Assembly: GCA_964350445.1 (NCBI GenBank)
Contig: CAYGKA010000005.1
Span: forward strand, 1-64,000
Origin: Hwanghaeella sp964350445
GTDB lineage: Bacteria > Pseudomonadota > Alphaproteobacteria > UBA8366 > Aestuariispiraceae
Direction of reading: 5' to 3'
DNA length: 64,000 nt
The notes under the pieces were generated by a model. It worked only from the letters and a program-made list of their open reading frames with translations, ran no database searches and was not told the DNA's origin. The position numbers and the translations under genes were made by a program. Positions 61,784 to 64,000 of this stretch are shown piece after piece (position 1 is the stretch's first letter; each line of letters begins with the position of its first letter).

Positions 61784-63184
61784 ATGAGCAACAAGGGCCC
61801 TGAGGGCATTCAATGGGACCTCGTCGTCGTTGGGGGCGGCAATGCCGCGCTGTGCGCCGCAATCACGGCCGCGGAAGCGGGTGCCCGTGTCGTGGTGCTG
61901 GAAAGCGCGCCGAAGACCTATCGCGGAGGGAACAGTCGGCATACGCGGAACTTTCGCTGCATGCATCACGGCCCTCTTTCGGTCCTGACCGACATCTATA
62001 CAGAAGACGAGTATTTTGAGGATCTGTTGCGCGTCACCAAGGGCAAGACGGATGAGGATCTGGCCCGAATGGTGATCCGCGCTTCGGAAGAGTGCCTGCC
62101 CTGGATGGAAAAGCACGGCGTGCGGTTCCAGCCGTCGCTGTCGGGCACCTTGTCGCTATCCAGGACCAACGCCTTCTTCCTGGGGGGCGGCAAAGCTCTG
62201 GTGAACGCCTATTACAATACGGCGGAAGATCTCGGTGTGCAGGTCCACTATGATGCCGATGTTGGCCATATCGGCATCGACGGAAAGTGTTTCACGCATG
62301 TCGATGTCACGATCGAAGGACGTTCCCGCCGTGTCGAAGGCAAAGCCGTTGTCCTCGCTTCTGGCGGGTTCCAGGGAAATATCGACTGGCTGGCGGATGC
62401 CTGGGGTCCGGCCGCCCGAAACTTCCTTATCCGTGGAACGCCTTACAACAAGGGCGTCGTGCTGCGCGACATGCTGGATCAAGGGGCCGATAGTGTAGGC
62501 GACCCGACCCAATGCCATGCAGTTGCGATCGATGGGCGCGCCCCGAAATTTGACGGCGGTATCGTGACGCGGCTGGATTGCGTTCCGTTCTCGGTCGTCG
62601 TGAACAAGGGTGCCGAGCGTTTCTACGACGAGGGCGAGGACGTTTGGCCCAAGCGTTATGCAATTTGGGGCCGGCTGGTCGCGGCCCAACCCGATCAAGT
62701 GGCCTACTCGATCATCGACAGCAAGAGCTTCGATCTTTTCATGCCCTCGGTCTTTCCGCCGGAAAAAGCCGACACGCTGGACGAATTGGCAGTGATCCTG
62801 AACCTGCCGCCAGAACCGCTTCGGAAGACGATTGCCGATTTCAACGCGGCTTGCGGGCAAGGAGATTTCCATCCGACGGAACTGGACGGTTTGACGACAA
62901 CCGGCCTGGAACCGGCGAAGACGAACTGGGCCCGCCCGATCGATACGCCGCCCTATTATGCCTATCAACTGCGGCCTGGTGTGACGTTCACCTATCTGGG
63001 GCTTGGTGTCGATCGGACCGCGAGGGTTTCCCATGGGTCTGATAAGTACGAGAACGTTTGGGCTGCGGGGGAAATCATGGCCGGCAGCATTCTGGGTGAA
63101 GGATATCTTGCCGGTTTCGGCATGACGATCGGGACCGTCTTCGGACGGATTGCCGGGAAGGAGGCCGCAGCCAATGTCGGTTGA
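61784..63184 (+). CDS. tcuA: FAD-dependent tricarballylate dehydrogenase
   Basis: A 466-residue flavoprotein of the FrdA/SdhA superfamily. DLVVVGGGNAALCAAITAAEAG is the FAD motif (read in two pieces), GGNSRHTRNFRCMHHG is the TcuA-specific loop, and AGEIMAGSILGEGYLAGFGMTIG is the C-terminal FAD site. TcuA oxidises tricarballylate to cis-aconitate in the cytoplasm, with TcuB as electron acceptor. It overlaps tcuB by 11 bp. The sequence and pairing make tricarballylate or a close analogue (citrate-like acid) the likely substrate. Confidence 0.9.
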   Translation: MSNKGPEGIQWDLVVVGGGNAALCAAITAAEAGARVVVLESAPKTYRGGNSRHTRNFRCMHHGPLSVLTDIYTEDEYFEDLLRVTKGKTDEDLARMVIRASEECLPWMEKHGVRFQPSLSGTLSLSRTNAFFLGGGKALVNAYYNTAEDLGVQVHYDADVGHIGIDGKCFTHVDVTIEGRSRRVEGKAVVLASGGFQGNIDWLADAWGPAARNFLIRGTPYNKGVVLRDMLDQGADSVGDPTQCHAVAIDGRAPKFDGGIVTRLDCVPFSVVVNKGAERFYDEGEDVWPKRYAIWGRLVAAQPDQVAYSIIDSKSFDLFMPSVFPPEKADTLDELAVILNLPPEPLRKTIADFNAACGQGDFHPTELDGLTTTGLEPAKTNWARPIDTPPYYAYQLRPGVTFTYLGLGVDRTARVSHGSDKYENVWAAGEIMAGSILGEGYLAGFGMTIGTVFGRIAGKEAAANVG

Positions 63185-64000
63185 TACACTGAATGCCGGC
63201 GGCCAACCGTTGGACGCGATCGCCGAGGCCCGGCGTCAATTGGAAGTCTGCAACGCCTGCCGGTATTGCGAAGGCTTTTGTTCCGTGTTCCCCGCGATGA
63301 CCCGCCAAAAGGCTTTTGCCGACGGCGATATCACCCATCTGGCGAACCTGTGCCACAACTGCCGAGGCTGTTTCTACTCCTGCCAGTACACGCCGCCGCA
63401 CGAATTTGACCTGAACATTCCGGCTGCCCTGGGTGAGGTTCGGCAGGACAGTTGGACGCGGTTCGCCTTCCCGTCCGCCTTCGGAAAACTGTTCCACGAA
63501 CGCGGAGTCGCGGTGCTGGCGGCGGTCGTGGCGGCGGTCGTGACGGCGGTATGGCTGCTGCAGGTGCTACGGCCGGAAGGGGGCGAGGGGTTCTATTCCT
63601 ATATGTCCCATAACGCGATGATATCGATTTTTGTCCCGGCCTTTCTGTTCCCTTTCCTGGCCATCGCGGTGGGGCTTCGCCGCTATTGGCGGGAGACCGG
63701 CGGAACCGCGGTTCGCCCGGTCCATCTGATCGCGGCCTTCAAGGACGCGGCGGCGCTGCGCAATCTGGATGGCGGTCAGGGCCAGGGCTGCAACTTCGAA
63801 AAGACAGACCGATACACCAATCTGAGACGCTATGCCCACCAGGCGACGATGTACGGGTTCCTGCTTTGCTTTGCGGCGACATCGGTCGCGACTTTGATGC
63901 ACTACTTGTTTGATATGCCTGCGCCCTATCCGTTGTTCAGCTTGCCGAAGATTTTCGGCCTGACGGGCGGCATACTGCTGTGCCTGGGAACGGCAAAATT
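63174..64000 (+). CDS. tcuB: Tricarballylate utilisation 4Fe-4S membrane protein (3' end missing)
   Basis: The frame starts at ATG 63174 inside tcuA and runs off the window; about 275 residues are present of an expected 370 or so. Two CxxCxxCxxxC clusters (VCNACRYCEGFC and LCHNCRGCFYSC) bind two 4Fe-4S centres, followed by hydrophobic helices starting near AVLAAVVAAVV. TcuB takes electrons from TcuA's FADH2 and passes them to the membrane quinone pool. The overlap with tcuA implies coupled translation; a tcuC-type carrier may follow outside the window. Confidence 0.9.
   Translation, partial: MSVDTLNAGGQPLDAIAEARRQLEVCNACRYCEGFCSVFPAMTRQKAFADGDITHLANLCHNCRGCFYSCQYTPPHEFDLNIPAALGEVRQDSWTRFAFPSAFGKLFHERGVAVLAAVVAAVVTAVWLLQVLRPEGGEGFYSYMSHNAMISIFVPAFLFPFLAIAVGLRRYWRETGGTAVRPVHLIAAFKDAAALRNLDGGQGQGCNFEKTDRYTNLRRYAHQATMYGFLLCFAATSVATLMHYLFDMPAPYPLFSLPKIFGLTGGILLCLGTAK

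Noticed and set aside
63505..63560. Short GGCGGTCGTG-like direct repeats
   Set aside because: They encode the Ala/Val-rich first membrane helix of tcuB; codon-level low complexity, not a repeat element.

Overview
The window is GC-rich, densely coded bacterial DNA with about 60 protein genes. No rRNA, tRNA, insertion sequence, phage gene or CRISPR array was seen. The gene content points to a free-living, probably marine, alphaproteobacterium: a TRAP carrier, five separate binding-protein-dependent uptake systems, glucosylglycerol-type osmolyte genes, polyamine and phosphonate uptake, and many LysR/IclR/ROK/LuxR regulators. A Rhodospirillales-like lineage is a guess from style, not shown by any marker gene.

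Layout. 1-5427: TRAP transporter (binding protein cut by the window edge), universal stress protein, Asp/Glu-racemase-family protein and aldehyde dehydrogenase, one operon for uptake and oxidation of an unknown organic acid or amine. 5494-10752: a sugar-type ABC transporter split over two divergent units, with a ROK regulator and an SDR enzyme. 11061-14926: aldo/keto reductase, DUF6064 membrane protein, sterol-desaturase-like hydroxylase and acyltransferase. 14933-16746: alpha/beta hydrolase and PEP-mutase/isocitrate-lyase family enzyme. 17183-21999: MFS carrier, gpsA, HAD phosphatase and a glucosylglycerol-phosphate synthase, which together form a complete glucosylglycerol pathway from DHAP and a sugar nucleotide. 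22150-23797: SDR and DUF2189 protein. 23835-30751: polyamine ABC transporter, nitrilase-type amidase, class III aminotransferase and a divergent LuxR regulator. 31008-33161: katG.

33233-37302: carbamoyltransferase, a 49-residue DUF5989 protein, an SxtJ-family membrane protein and an SGNH hydrolase, a recurrent but little-understood cell-surface modification module. 37324-41726: phosphonate-type ABC transporter with a HAD hydrolase, behind a good Pho-box match. 41890-46545: UxaA-family dehydratase, LysR regulator and three small enzymes (DUF1348, VOC, PNPOx-like). 46561-47010: an orphan CHASE-domain remnant. 47076-47747: a Tag-like DNA glycosylase. 47907-52707: FAD dehydrogenase, ThDP enzyme, cupin and IclR regulator behind a striking 45-bp nested palindrome. 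52732-60937: LysR regulator divergent from a branched-chain/urea-type ABC system in which the second permease and both ATPases are fused in one 841-residue protein, followed by an aldehyde dehydrogenase and an SDR. 61008-64000: EthD/DUF4286-like protein, then tcuA and the start of tcuB (tricarballylate oxidation), cut by the window end.

The most interesting items are the carbamoyltransferase/DUF5989/SxtJ/SGNH module, the four-gene glucosylglycerol operon with candidate operators, the LivM-LivG-LivF fusion, the nested palindrome at 47829-47873, and the Pho-box-controlled PhnD with an acidic D-x-D-x-D segment.
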